The notes below the pieces were generated by a model, which was not told the origin of the DNA, did not search any database, and saw only the letters and a program-made list of their open reading frames with translations. Source: Arthrobacter sp. GMC3 (GTDB taxonomy: Bacteria; Actinomycetota; Actinomycetes; Actinomycetales; Micrococcaceae). Taken from it: a stretch of DNA of 53,050 bases. The translations under genes were made by a program, and so were the position numbers. Location of the stretch: NCBI RefSeq assembly GCF_002929305.1, contig NZ_PJIO01000021.1:1-53050 (forward strand). The letters are read 5' to 3'. Position 1 is the first letter of the stretch. Each line of letters begins with the position of its first letter. Positions 1 to 8,705 of the stretch are shown here, one piece after another.

Positions 1-402
1 GCGGATCCGGCGGTAGGCCTCGCCCCGGCTGAGCATCAGTGAGGTGGTGAGTAGTTCTACGGGTGTTTTGATGCCGTCCCGATCGAAGCGTCCGGCCTTG
101 ACCCGGTCGGCGAGTTCACCGGCGACCTGCACGCTCATACCTGTCAAGAATCGGCCCAGGTGCTCCAGGGATTGTGCCCAGTCAACAACCGACGCGTCCG
201 GCAACGAGCCCAGGTCAAGACCGAACGGTGTCCTTGGGGTGGCCCGGAGTCCGTCGGTGGCGGTCGCGTCGGGCTCCGCGGCGGCCCTGACCAACGCCGT
301 GGCAAGAGCCAGCAAGCGGTGAATATGCCCACCACGGCCCGTGCCGTTGCGTGTGGAGCCAGGATTACCCGGCGTCCTTGCCCTTGTTTCCATACCCCTC
401 AT
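1..402 (-). CDS. DUF222/HNH endonuclease family protein, N-terminal part (cut by window edge)
   Basis: Reading the minus strand from an ATG at 402 (or a second in-frame ATG at 393) gives an open frame that runs off the left edge after about 134 codons. The visible end reads SLMLSRGEAYRRIR, which is characteristic of the DUF222 (13E12-repeat) region found at the N terminus of many actinobacterial HNH endonucleases. The HNH part would lie outside the window, so nuclease function is inferred from the family. These proteins occur in many copies in Arthrobacter genomes and are often linked to mobile DNA. Neither start has a well-spaced ribosome-binding site: AGGGG lies only 1 base before the 393 start, so the exact start is open. 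The gene is followed downstream by unseen sequence. Confidence 0.8.
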   Translation of the reverse strand, partial: MRGMETRARTPGNPGSTRNGTGRGGHIHRLLALATALVRAAAEPDATATDGLRATPRTPFGLDLGSLPDASVVDWAQSLEHLGRFLTGMSVQVAGELADRVKAGRFDRDGIKTPVELLTTSLMLSRGEAYRRIR

Positions 403-425
403 TTTACGAGGAGACACCGACACTC

Positions 426-439
426 TTAGAATCTTCTAA
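426..439. promoter_or_regulatory. Inverted repeat upstream of the DUF222 gene
   Basis: TTAGAA and TTCTAA are separated by 2 bases, a perfect 6-2-6 palindrome 24 bp upstream of the probable start at 402. It is a possible operator or promoter element. No known regulator motif was recognised, and a palindrome this short can occur by chance. Confidence 0.3.
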
Positions 440-552
440 CGAGAAAGTGGATAGGCTTCGAAGATTACTACGCTGTGGAGGGGTGTTGAGGCGAAGTGTC
501 CTGCAGGAATGAGGAGCGAAAAAAGTCGCGCCCATACTCAAGCTCGTTGCCC

Positions 553-2700
553 TTAGATGACCTTCAGGGTGATGGTGCTGCCTTCGGCGGCTTCCCCGCT
601 CTGAGGGTCCTGGAAACGGACTGTTCCAAAGAACCCGCCCAGAAGGTTCTCAACCGTGACGTTGAAGCCCAGCGCTTTGAGCTCGGACGTGGCGGCGCCA
701 ACCTGCTTGCCCACCATGTCCGGAACCTTGACCATCTTGGGACCCTTAGACAGGGTCAGGGTGACGGTACCACCGGCAGTAAGATTGCCCGATTCGGGTG
801 TCTGAGAGACCACGGAACCGGCCGGAACGGTGGCGCTGTTGACCTGTTCAGGTGCGATGGCCGCTGCGAGGCCCGCATCTTTGAGTGCAGCTTTGGCGGC
901 GTCGGACGTCTTACCGACCACGGAGGGGACAGGGATCGGCTGGGGTCCCTTGGAAACCGTCACGTTGATCTTGGTGTTGGCGCGGAATTCGGTCCCGGCG
1001 CCAGGGTCCTGACCTAGGACGGTGCCCGCGGCAATCTTTTCATCGAAGACTTCTGTAGTGGTACCAAGAGCCAGGTGGGCGCCTGTGAGGGCGGTGGTGG
1101 CGTCCGGCAACGTTTTTCCGGTCACCGCGGGGACCTTGTACAGGACGGGTCCCTGGGAGACGCGCAGAGTCACACCGAGAAACCTACGTTGCGACGTACC
1201 TGCGGCAGGGTCCGTGTCCACCACCAATCCCGCGGCAACCAGTTCGTCATGGACGTTGGTTATGGGGATTCGGTCAAAGCCTTGCTCGTTCAGCAGCTTC
1301 TGCGCCTGGACGACAGTCTTGCTCTGAACATCGGGAATGGTGGCCAAGGCGCCGGGGCCCAATGCCAGGAACCAGCCAGCCGCCGCCGCCAGGATGCCCA
1401 GGACTACAACCACCACCACCCAGATAATGGCGCGGCGTCGCGAATTTCCGGTGCCTAGGGTTCGAGTCGGCTGGGCTGCGGCCTTGGCGCGGGTCTTGGC
1501 CTGGGCGCGGGCTTCGCGCTTGGACAAGGCCTGCTCGGAGGTGTCGTCGTCGTCCTCAATGAACTCTTCATCCGGGCCGACGACGGGCGCAACAGAGTCC
1601 GACTCCGTCACGTACAGGCGGTTGCCGACGGGCATCACGCTAGTGGGGTAGTTGGGTGCGGCGATGACGGTTGTCGCCAATGGCTCCCTGGATGAAGCGA
1701 TGTGGGCGGTTTCCCCAAAGGCTTCCGGGAGTCCGCCAATTGCCGCAGTTAGTGCCCCGGTGTCAACACTGGGCACGGGGTTTGTAAACTGTTCGGCCGC
1801 GGTGGCAGCCCTGTCCTTTTGACCGATGGCCTTTGAGCCGCCGGAGTTGAGCTCTGCCGGTGTCAGGGTAGTCCGGATGTGGCGCAGGTCCTCCAAGAGG
1901 GAGGCTCCGTTGGCCGGGCGGTTGTCGGGGTCCTTCTCTGTCATGTACCGGACCAGCTCATCCATTTCGGCCGGCAGATCCGGCACAATAGAGGAGGGGG
2001 CCGGAACCGCATCACGGACATGAGCCATGGCCACCGCAATGGGAACATTGCCGCGGAAGGGCTGCTCGCCCGTCAGCAGTTCGTAGAGCATGATGCCAGC
2101 GGAATAGATGTCGCTCCGGGCATCGCCTCCGTCGCCATTGACCAGTTCAGGTGCAATGTACCCAACTGTGCCCAGCAATGTCCCCGTGTTCGTCGTCGTG
2201 GTGACGGCGCGTGAGAGGCCAAAATCACCAATCTTGACCCAGCCGCTACGTGAAATCAGTACGTTTTCGGGTTTTACGTCTCGGTGGACCAGACCGGCTG
2301 CGTGGGCGGCCGCTAAGCCCTCCACGATGGGATCAAGCAGGTCAAGGGCCTGCCGCGGTGTCAGGGCATGGTCTTTGTTGATGACATCACGCAGTGTATG
2401 GCCATCGATGTATTCCAGGACCAGATAGGCGTGGGCAGCTCCCGCGCCATGGTCATGGATCGCCACCACGTGGGGGTGCGAGAGACTGGCGGCACTCCAG
2501 GCCTCGCGCTGCAGCCGCTCAATGAAGGCGTTGTCGGTGGCGAGGTGGGGGTGGAGGATCTTCAAGGCGATATTGCGGTTCAGCCGCACGTCCTTGGCCA
2601 GATAGACGGTGGACATGCCTCCGCGCGCCACCTTGGATAGCACCAGGTAGCGGTCATCGATTGTTGACCCGATCAAGGGGTCGTTAGGCGCATCTTCCAC
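553..2700 (-). CDS. Transmembrane Ser/Thr protein kinase with four PASTA domains (PknL/PknB type)
   Basis: A 715-residue eukaryote-like kinase. The glycine loop is at about 24-35 (ARGGMSTVY), the ATP-binding lysine is K47, the catalytic loop HRDVKPEN is at 139-146, DFG at 159-161 and APE at 183-185, with a Thr-rich activation loop between. An acidic juxtamembrane linker (about 300-420) is followed by one membrane span (about 424-447). Four extracellular PASTA repeats follow at about 452-516, 520-585, 588-653 and 656-715. PASTA domains in this family bind peptidoglycan fragments or lipid II and link wall status to phosphorylation. Placement near an Rv2175c-like gene and a prenyl synthase matches the M. 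tuberculosis pknL locus, although as I recall PknL itself lacks PASTA repeats. It lies downstream of a LysM protein gene on the same strand, with a hairpin between. The start has AAGGGTGG upstream. Confidence 0.95.
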   Translation of the reverse strand: MEDAPNDPLIGSTIDDRYLVLSKVARGGMSTVYLAKDVRLNRNIALKILHPHLATDNAFIERLQREAWSAASLSHPHVVAIHDHGAGAAHAYLVLEYIDGHTLRDVINKDHALTPRQALDLLDPIVEGLAAAHAAGLVHRDVKPENVLISRSGWVKIGDFGLSRAVTTTTNTGTLLGTVGYIAPELVNGDGGDARSDIYSAGIMLYELLTGEQPFRGNVPIAVAMAHVRDAVPAPSSIVPDLPAEMDELVRYMTEKDPDNRPANGASLLEDLRHIRTTLTPAELNSGGSKAIGQKDRAATAAEQFTNPVPSVDTGALTAAIGGLPEAFGETAHIASSREPLATTVIAAPNYPTSVMPVGNRLYVTESDSVAPVVGPDEEFIEDDDDTSEQALSKREARAQAKTRAKAAAQPTRTLGTGNSRRRAIIWVVVVVVLGILAAAAGWFLALGPGALATIPDVQSKTVVQAQKLLNEQGFDRIPITNVHDELVAAGLVVDTDPAAGTSQRRFLGVTLRVSQGPVLYKVPAVTGKTLPDATTALTGAHLALGTTTEVFDEKIAAGTVLGQDPGAGTEFRANTKINVTVSKGPQPIPVPSVVGKTSDAAKAALKDAGLAAAIAPEQVNSATVPAGSVVSQTPESGNLTAGGTVTLTLSKGPKMVKVPDMVGKQVGAATSELKALGFNVTVENLLGGFFGTVRFQDPQSGEAAEGSTITLKVI

Positions 2701-2728
2701 CCTTCAATCCTATTGGGTGAAACGAATG

Positions 2729-2759
2729 TGGACCGCCAACAACACTCGTTGACGGTCCA
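2729..2759 (-). terminator. Hairpin between LysM gene and PASTA kinase
   Basis: Arms TGGACCGCCAAC and GTTGACGGTCCA pair over 12 positions with one mismatch around a 7-base loop. Read on the minus strand it lies 22 bases past the stop of the LysM gene and 29 bases before the kinase start. It has only a short T-rich tail, so it may terminate or only attenuate read-through into the kinase gene. Confidence 0.55.
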
Positions 2760-2780
2760 CGGTCCCATAGTGGGGTGAAT

Positions 2781-3962
2781 CTAGCGGTAGGAATTCCGCT
2801 TGGCGTTGATGCCGGCAACGTAATTTACGGTGTCCGCGAACATGCCGTTGACGCTGACGGAGTACTGGCCCTGGTAGTACCCGGCAATAGCCAGGTCTTC
2901 GCTGGGTGCGCCCTGAAGCAGTGCCCGGATAATGGCAACTCCGGCTACAACGTTGTCCTCAGGCTGGAGCAGGTTCAGCTGGCGCCCAACCAGTCCCGAA
3001 GCCCATTCGCCGGCGTCGGGGATGACCTGCATGGTGCCAATGGCATTGGCGGGGGAGACCGACTGGTGGTTGAAGCTGGACTCCTGCTGGGCAACAGCCA
3101 GGGCAAGTGAAGGATCAACGCCCATGCTGGCGGCGGTGCTGGCTACCATCTCCTGCATCTGGGCGCGTGTTGGTACGGGTGCGCTCATCAGTGCGGCCTT
3201 GTTCTGATTCGCATCAGCGACCACGGCATCGGGGTAGGTGTAGTGCAGGAACGTGCTGGGTACCTGCTGGTCCGGCGTGAGGGCAGAGGGGTCTACCGGT
3301 GCCGACGGGCTGGCAGGGGCAATCGGGGTGATGGAACTTGAGGCGGCACCGACACCGGGGATGCTAAGCGTCTTGCCCGCGTAAATGGTCGCGTTCGTTC
3401 CCATGTTGTTGGCCCCGGCCAGCGCTTGCACGTCGACGCCGTGCTTGGCGGCGATAGCCGAAAGGGTGTCGCCAGCCGCGATGACGTAAGCTGCGCTCGA
3501 GCTCAACGGCGTTGCAGTCGCCTCGGGTGCCGACTGGGCACTACCGCCTAGGCTGATCTGTTCCCCGGGGTAGATGAGTGTGTCTGCGGTGATGCCGTTG
3601 GCGGCAAGGATTTCATCGGTGGACAGCGAGTACTGGGCCGCGATGCCTGAGACGGTGTCGCCGGCAACTACCGTGTGGCTCTGCGGGGTGGCGACCGTCT
3701 GCACTGCCATGCGGGTGGGGATGGATCCGGCTACTACGGCCGTAGGGATGCCTGCAATCTTGCTGGCTTTTGCTTCCGTGGCAATCCCGCTTGCGGTGAT
3801 CACTGCGGGGAGAATCTTGGTTCCCGTCGCGACGGGCGAAGCGGCAGCAGGTTGCGCCATGGCCATGGAGGAGAGCATCACCACGGGGATGGCCGCGGTA
3901 GCTACGGCAGCCAGCTGCTTGGCGCTAGTTGACGCAGTACGAGAGGGGCTGTTGGAAGTCAT
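2781..3962 (-). CDS. Secreted LysM-repeat protein with C-terminal lytic-transglycosylase-like (SLT) domain
   Basis: A 393-residue protein with a hydrophobic N-terminal segment (about 15-42, AAVATAAIPVVMLSSMAMA) that looks like an export signal. Two LysM peptidoglycan-binding repeats follow at about 95-138 (SHTVVAGDTVSGIA) and 157-201 (YVIAAGDTLSAIA), then an Ala/Pro/Ser linker. The C-terminal part (about 265-393) resembles an SLT domain, with probable catalytic Glu294 in QQESSF and the NAIGTMQVIP segment typical of the fold. It probably cleaves or remodels wall glycan outside the cell. Being upstream of the PASTA kinase on the same strand suggests related wall roles. It is divergent from the Rv2175c-like gene. 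Confidence 0.9.
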   Translation of the reverse strand: MTSNSPSRTASTSAKQLAAVATAAIPVVMLSSMAMAQPAAASPVATGTKILPAVITASGIATEAKASKIAGIPTAVVAGSIPTRMAVQTVATPQSHTVVAGDTVSGIAAQYSLSTDEILAANGITADTLIYPGEQISLGGSAQSAPEATATPLSSSAAYVIAAGDTLSAIAAKHGVDVQALAGANNMGTNATIYAGKTLSIPGVGAASSSITPIAPASPSAPVDPSALTPDQQVPSTFLHYTYPDAVVADANQNKAALMSAPVPTRAQMQEMVASTAASMGVDPSLALAVAQQESSFNHQSVSPANAIGTMQVIPDAGEWASGLVGRQLNLLQPEDNVVAGVAIIRALLQGAPSEDLAIAGYYQGQYSVSVNGMFADTVNYVAGINAKRNSYR

Positions 3963-4238
3963 TGGGGGGCAATCCTCTGGTTTTCGGGCTGGTCTCGATG
4001 CAGATGTGACTGGTGTTTCTTGTGTGACTACTGTGAATTTACACTAAATCTACCTAACGTGAATCTTTTATCAATAGCGACTTGCCGCGCGCAACGTGCA
4101 ATATCCCGCAACTATTTGAAAAGCCAGCTATTACGCGGCCCGGATGAAGGTAGCGAGCCGCCCCTATTTCTGGAATGACAACAGCACAAAACCGTCAACG
4201 GTGTGCGGAGATATGAAGAATGTGGGAACCTGTTACAT
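3963..4238. other. Divergent intergenic region between LysM gene and Rv2175c-like gene
   Basis: About 276 bases with no convincing gene. It is AT-rich around 4020-4075 and must hold promoters for both flanking genes. TTAC at 4233-4236 and GTAA at 4243-4246 form a short inverted repeat across the probable GTG start at 4239. No known operator was recognised. Confidence 0.5.
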
Positions 4239-4592
4239 GTGAGTAAAGTTGAAAATGTTGTCAGTGAATGGTTGCCCCTGCCCGACGTAGCCGAAAAGCT
4301 AAACGTCTCGATCACCAAAGTGCATGCCCTCGTCAAGGATGGTTCCTTGCTGGCTGCTCGCGTAGGTGAGCGTTCCATCCGGGCCGTGCCGGCCGAATTC
4401 TTTATCGACGACCACGTCATCGAGAGCCTGCGTGGCACCATTTCAGTGCTGCACGACGCCGGGTTTGAGGACGAGGAAGCAATCGTCTGGCTCTTCACCG
4501 ACGACGAATCCCTGCCTGGGCGCCCCATCGACGCCTTGCACGCAGGCCGAAAGACCGAAATCCGTCGTCGCGCCTCCGCCTTGGGCTGGTAG
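4239..4592 (+). CDS. Rv2175c-like DNA-binding protein
   Basis: A 117-residue cytoplasmic protein if translation starts at the GTG at 4239. An upstream in-frame GTG at 4203 adds 12 residues that do not look conserved. The N-terminal half holds a helix-turn-helix-like segment (LPDVAEKLNVSITKVHALVK). The C-terminal half has the family pattern with LPGRPIDAL and RRRASALGW at the end. The family is typified by M. tuberculosis Rv2175c, a DNA-binding protein phosphorylated by the kinase PknL. That fits the PASTA kinase two genes away, and I infer a kinase-substrate pair here. No strong ribosome-binding site precedes 4239, so the mRNA may be leaderless. A strong terminator follows. Confidence 0.85.
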   Translation: MSKVENVVSEWLPLPDVAEKLNVSITKVHALVKDGSLLAARVGERSIRAVPAEFFIDDHVIESLRGTISVLHDAGFEDEEAIVWLFTDDESLPGRPIDALHAGRKTEIRRRASALGW

Positions 4593-4622
4593 CGCGAGAC
4601 GCCACCTTGGCCGTTTGAACTA

Positions 4623-4666
4623 AAGAAGGTCCCCGTAGCGCTTCACTGCGCTACGGGGACCTTCTT
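4623..4666. terminator. Bidirectional intrinsic terminator
   Basis: A perfect 19-bp stem (left arm 4623-4641, right arm 4648-4666) with a 6-base loop, AA-rich on the left and TT-rich on the right. It sits between convergent genes and can serve both the Rv2175c-like gene (+) and the prenyl synthase gene (-). Confidence 0.9.
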
Positions 4667-4709
4667 CTTGACCGGCAATTTTTTGCTGCATTCGCGGTGC
4701 CTGAGGCGG

Positions 4710-5813
4710 TTATGACGTCCGGGAAACGGCTCCTTGGCCCAGGCTGGACAGTGCGGCACGAACGTCGTCGGCGATGGGAAGTTCTGAAAGGGCGGCAAAG
4801 GCTGTGCCGCTGAGTTCGGCGATCATGGCTTCCGTTCCTGCCAGGGCCTGGGATTCGACCATGACGGCGCAGAGCTTTGCAATCTGTTCCTCGCTCAGGT
4901 CCTGGCGGCCCAGGTGGGTGTCGACGAACTCGCGATCCTCATCGCTGGCGGAATCGATGGTCAGCCCCACCAGTACAGTCCGTTTGCCTTCTCTCAAGTC
5001 ATCGCCGGCAGGCTTGCCCGTCTGCGCGGGGTCGCCAAACACTCCAAGAACGTCGTCGCGAAGCTGGAACGCCTCGCCCAAGGGCAGGGCAAAGGCGCTG
5101 TAGCCCTCAAGGAGTTCGGAACTGCCTCCTGCCAGGGCCCCGCCCAGCACCAGCGGGTGTTCGGAGGAGTACTTTGCGCTCTTGTAGCGGATGATCGCAG
5201 AAGCCCGGGATACGGCTGTGCTATGCGGTTTGCTCGGGCCGGATACCTCTTCGAGGATGTCCAGGTACTGCCCCGCCATGACCTCTGTGCGCATCAGGTT
5301 GAAAACGGCCCGGGCGCGGCTACCGGCGTCGGCGCCGATCGCGGCAAACATTTCTTCGCTAAAGGACAGGCAAAGATCCCCTGTGAGGATGGCTGCGGCA
5401 TGGCCGAAGCGTTCCTCGTCAAGGGCCCATCGGCGTTCGGTGTGCAGATTGCTGAACACCCGGTGGACGCTGGGACCGCCACGGCGTGTGTCGGATCGGT
5501 CGATGATGTCGTCGTGAATCAGTGCCGCCGCCTGAAAGAGTTCAAGGGCGGCACCGGCAATAACCACCTCCGGCGCGTCGGGCGCCCCGCCAGCACCGCG
5601 CCAGCCCCAGTAGCACAGCAAGGCACGCATTCGCTTTCCGCCGGTGGCCAGGGACTTGATGGAATCCACTAGGACAAGAGTGTCTGCGGAGATGCTTGCC
5701 ATCAGGGTGCGCTTTTCGGAGAGGAAGGCGTTGAGCTGGTCTGCTACTGCCGCGACAAACGCTTCTTGTTCCAAGGCGATCGAATGATCCGTTGAGGCCG
5801 GTGATGCGGTCAT
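4710..5813 (-). CDS. Polyprenyl diphosphate synthase (trans-isoprenyl chain elongation)
   Basis: A 367-residue member of the polyprenyl synthetase family. It condenses isopentenyl diphosphate with an allylic primer to make C15-C20 or longer chains. The first Asp-rich motif is DDIID at 101-105, followed by RRGGPSVHR. The second region reads RDDVLGVFGD (252-261), with K267, D271 and D272 after it. GGKRMRALL near 58-66 supplies the IPP-binding residues. Chain length cannot be read reliably; geranylgeranyl diphosphate for carotenoids or menaquinone is likely. The position matches idsA2 in the M. tuberculosis pknL region. It lies downstream of a lipoprotein gene on the same strand (97 bases apart). 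Confidence 0.93.
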   Translation of the reverse strand: MTASPASTDHSIALEQEAFVAAVADQLNAFLSEKRTLMASISADTLVLVDSIKSLATGGKRMRALLCYWGWRGAGGAPDAPEVVIAGAALELFQAAALIHDDIIDRSDTRRGGPSVHRVFSNLHTERRWALDEERFGHAAAILTGDLCLSFSEEMFAAIGADAGSRARAVFNLMRTEVMAGQYLDILEEVSGPSKPHSTAVSRASAIIRYKSAKYSSEHPLVLGGALAGGSSELLEGYSAFALPLGEAFQLRDDVLGVFGDPAQTGKPAGDDLREGKRTVLVGLTIDSASDEDREFVDTHLGRQDLSEEQIAKLCAVMVESQALAGTEAMIAELSGTAFAALSELPIADDVRAALSSLGQGAVSRTS

Positions 5814-5910
5814 GCTGGGTGAGTCCTTGCTATGCGAATGAAAAATGGGACGGCGTCACACGTGAGGACTAGCGGGCCGGCACCAAATGCTGAACTGAAG
5901 CGCAGTTCTT

Positions 5911-6471
5911 CTATTTTAGTGATGCAGGCAAAACATTGGCCCCAATAGTTGCCGTGGCAGTTTCACCGGATTGGACAACGGAAACAGTGACAATTTCTTG
6001 GCCATCGGCTCGCACAAAGGTCTTCAGCGGCAGGCCGTCCACCGCATCCCCTGGTTGGGCGGTGAAGCCCTGATCGGTAAAAACCTTGGTGTAGTACGTC
6101 AACACGTCAGCTGATGTGGCGGTGATTGTGGCCGTCAGGGCCGCCGATGACAGCGGCGTGCTGCGTTGCAGGCTTGAGCTTGTGACGGTGGCGCCAGGCA
6201 TTAACGGGATGAGCTGGGTGGGGAAGCCGGCAACCAACTCCTTGACCGCCGATTCAGCTGTTGGAGTGGCACTGGCGGTCGACGGTGGCGCGCTGGCGGT
6301 GCTGCTTTGCGTGGTGACGGGCGACGACGTGGTGCTGGGAGTCGGCGACGGCGCACCGGAACATCCCGACAGTAGGAGGATTGCAGCCAAGGCCGTCGCA
6401 GCCGGACGGTATGCGCGCCGGGAAAGCACGGCGCCAGGCTGATGCAAACGCTGAAAAGTGGAGCTGGTCAT
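5911..6471 (-). CDS. Small secreted lipoprotein, function unknown
   Basis: A 186-residue protein starting at the ATG at 6471, preceded by AAGGA at suitable spacing. A longer upstream frame is unlikely to be used. The signal peptide (about 16-36) ends in the lipobox LSGC with the lipidated Cys at 37. A Ser/Thr/Pro-rich spacer (about 38-75) leads to a folded domain of about 110 residues with no recognised family. The protein should be anchored on the outer face of the membrane. A lipoprotein gene (lppM) also lies in this region in M. tuberculosis, but I cannot show homology. It is divergent from dinB. Confidence 0.85.
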   Translation of the reverse strand: MTSSTFQRLHQPGAVLSRRAYRPAATALAAILLLSGCSGAPSPTPSTTSSPVTTQSSTASAPPSTASATPTAESAVKELVAGFPTQLIPLMPGATVTSSSLQRSTPLSSAALTATITATSADVLTYYTKVFTDQGFTAQPGDAVDGLPLKTFVRADGQEIVTVSVVQSGETATATIGANVLPASLK

Positions 6472-6597
6472 CACGATTTCCTTAGCTGCCGGTGGCGGTG
6501 CAATGGATCCACTCCAGTTTACCCATGGGCTGGCTCGAGTTTGCCCGTCGCGGGAATCCCGCGCCTTTTTGTCGGTGCCGGAAACTAGACTTGAATT

Positions 6598-7896
6598 GTG
6601 GAACAGGAACCTTGGCGACTTCCAGCGCGCCCCGACAGGCACGTGCCCAACGGCACGCACGTCAGCCTTGCCCGGCAATCACCGGAGCGGGTGTTGGACC
6701 AGTCCGGATGCACCATCTTCCACGTGGACATGGACGCGTTTTTTGTTGCCGTTGAGTTGCGGGAACGGCCTGAGCTCATTGGAAAGGCCGTGATTGTGGG
6801 CCACCCAGAGGGTCGGTCCGTGGTGTTGTCTGCCTCTTATGAGGCCAGGGCCTTTGGTGTCCGTTCCGCCATGCCCATGGTGACTGCCATGCGGATGGCG
6901 CCCCGCGCCGTCGTCATTGAGCCGCGGCACGATGCATACCGCGAAGTCTCCGGGCGGCTCATGGCTTTGTTCAATTCGGTTACTGACAAGGTGGAGCCCC
7001 TCAGCGTTGATGAGGCGTTCCTTGACGTCAGCGGTGCCCTACGCCGTCTGGGTTCGCCCCTGGAGATTGGTGCGTTGGTCCGACGCCGGGTGGAAGCGGA
7101 GCTGGGGATCACGGCCTCGGTGGGGATTGCCTCCTCGAAGTTTGTTGCCAAGATCGCCTCCACCCGCTGCAAGCCCAACGGCATGCTGCTGATTGAAAAG
7201 GACAGGACGGTGGAGTACCTGCACACACTTCCCGTTCAGGCACTGTGGGGTGTGGGGGCCAAGACGCTGGGGGTGTTGCAACGCCTGGGCATATTCACTG
7301 TCGCTGACGTGGCCGCGACCCCCGTGACAGTCCTGACCAAGACCCTCGGGGCCAGCGGCCGGGCACTGCATGAGCTCTCGTGGGGGATTGACCCGCGGCC
7401 GGTTTCTGTGGTGCGGGTAGAGAAGAGTATTGGCGCCGAGGAGACCTTTGCCGTTGACACGTTCGACGACGAGATCCTCACTCGCGAACTTCTGCGCCTA
7501 TCGCACCGGGTGGCTGGCAGGCTGCGGGAAGCGCAGCTGGCCGGGCGCACCTTGGCCCTGAAGATCAAGTACTCGGATTTCTCCACTATCAGCCGCTCCA
7601 AGGCCATGGGGGCCGGTATTGATAGTGCGGGACAAATATACGCCGGGGCCGTGGGACTACTGCGGGCCTTGGGGCCGCGACCGCAAAGCGTTCGGCTGAT
7701 AGGGGTGCGCGTCGAATCACTGGAATCCATTGATTCTGCCCCTCTGCAATTCACCCTGGACCGTCGCGACGACAACGGGCGCAGTGCCGAAGTGGTGGGG
7801 GATGCCATTGCCGCCAGGTTTGGCAGCGCCAAGATCGTCCCGGCGCGCTTGCTGCGCCCGGCGGCAGGCGACCGGGAGTCCCCGAAAAACAGCTGA
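6598..7896 (+). CDS. dinB: DNA polymerase IV (Y-family translesion polymerase)
   Basis: A 432-residue Y-family polymerase that copies past damaged bases with low fidelity. The catalytic motifs are visible: VDMDAFF (43-49, metal ligand Asp44) and SVDEAFLDVSG (136-146, Asp138/Glu139). TASVGIASSKFVAKIAS in the palm and a helix-hairpin-helix thumb region (WGVGAKTLGVL) follow, then the little-finger domain. No C-terminal beta-clamp motif was identified with certainty. The GTG start at 6598 lies 6 bases after TAGACT, which looks like a -10 box, so the mRNA is probably leaderless. No SOS-type operator was recognised upstream. Confidence 0.96.
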   Translation: MEQEPWRLPARPDRHVPNGTHVSLARQSPERVLDQSGCTIFHVDMDAFFVAVELRERPELIGKAVIVGHPEGRSVVLSASYEARAFGVRSAMPMVTAMRMAPRAVVIEPRHDAYREVSGRLMALFNSVTDKVEPLSVDEAFLDVSGALRRLGSPLEIGALVRRRVEAELGITASVGIASSKFVAKIASTRCKPNGMLLIEKDRTVEYLHTLPVQALWGVGAKTLGVLQRLGIFTVADVAATPVTVLTKTLGASGRALHELSWGIDPRPVSVVRVEKSIGAEETFAVDTFDDEILTRELLRLSHRVAGRLREAQLAGRTLALKIKYSDFSTISRSKAMGAGIDSAGQIYAGAVGLLRALGPRPQSVRLIGVRVESLESIDSAPLQFTLDRRDDNGRSAEVVGDAIAARFGSAKIVPARLLRPAAGDRESPKNS

Positions 7897-8161
7897 AAGT
7901 GGAGGTGTAAGTGGGCTCACCTGCCACAAATGCTGGGACATTGGTGGGCCCTTCCTGTGAGGACCCCCTGATGGGTTTCAGTTCAGCAAAATCAAGCCTA
8001 TTGTTAGTAGCAGGAGTTCTCTCGAAGCGACTTCAGAATTGATTGGTACCCTGCTGGCAACCGGTGTTAAAGTATGGTTCTCAGCTTGAGGGAACTAACG
8101 CAAGTACTGTAGCCGTTAAACGAGTCAAGACGCCCATGGCCCTGACCTGAAGGAGGTCGTC
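7897..8161. other. Intergenic region before the DUF3040 gene
   Basis: About 265 bases with no credible gene. TTAAAGTATGGT near 8068-8079 resembles a -10 area for the DUF3040 transcript, but no clear -35 was found. The segment ends in a strong GAAGGAGGT ribosome-binding site at 8150-8158. Confidence 0.4.
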
Positions 8162-8527
8162 ATGCCCCTCTCCGAGCACGAGCAAAGATTGCTTGACCAG
8201 CTGGAGCAGCAACTGCATGCCGAAGATCCGAAATTTGCCAACGCATTGGCCTCGGATCCTGTACGCTCGCTGTCCACCCGCCGCATTGTGATCGGCGTAC
8301 TAATTGTGATCGCCGGTCTCATGATCTTGTTGGGGGGTGTCGCGACCAAAATTATTGTCATCGGGGTCCTTGGTTTTCTAGTCATGGGTGCCGGAGTTTA
8401 CTTGGCCATGTTGCGGCCCAAATTCGATAGTGGTCCCGCGGCCCCTACAAAGGCCGGATCGAAGCAAAAGAGCGGTTTCATGAACAGCCTTGAGGAACGC
8501 TGGGAAGAGCGCCGCCACGAACAGTAA
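8162..8527 (+). CDS. DUF3040 membrane protein
   Basis: A 121-residue protein beginning MPLSEHEQRLL, the hallmark start of DUF3040. A short charged N-terminal cytoplasmic segment is followed by two membrane spans (about 41-60 and 64-84) and a basic/acidic C-terminal tail. The biochemical role is unknown. The family commonly lies just upstream of mraZ in actinobacteria (Rv2169c in M. tuberculosis), so a link to cell division or wall growth is suggested by position only. The start is well supported by a strong ribosome-binding site, and a terminator follows at 8659. Confidence 0.92.
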   Translation: MPLSEHEQRLLDQLEQQLHAEDPKFANALASDPVRSLSTRRIVIGVLIVIAGLMILLGGVATKIIVIGVLGFLVMGAGVYLAMLRPKFDSGPAAPTKAGSKQKSGFMNSLEERWEERRHEQ

Positions 8528-8658
8528 GCTGCCCTAGCCTTTAGGGGTGGCCTGCGGTGGTTGAAAATCACCGTTCCGGATACCCCGATGCTGCGATGTG
8601 CGACCGTGATTCATCACGTTGCGCCCACGGCACGGTCAAAGTGACACAGTCCCGAATC

Positions 8659-8682
8659 AAGGCCCGCCCCGCGGGCCTTTTC
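8659..8682 (+). terminator. Intrinsic terminator after the DUF3040 gene
   Basis: AAGGCCCGC and GCGGGCCTT form a perfect 9-bp stem around CCC, followed by TTTTC. It ends the DUF3040 transcript and separates it from the mraZ promoter region. Confidence 0.85.
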
Positions 8683-8705
8683 GTGGTTAACGGCCCCGGT
8701 GCCTT

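Noticed and set aside
6472..6678. An N-terminal extension of the lipoprotein
   Set aside because: It would put about 70 residues before the signal peptide; the ATG at 6471 has a ribosome-binding site and a normal lipobox position.
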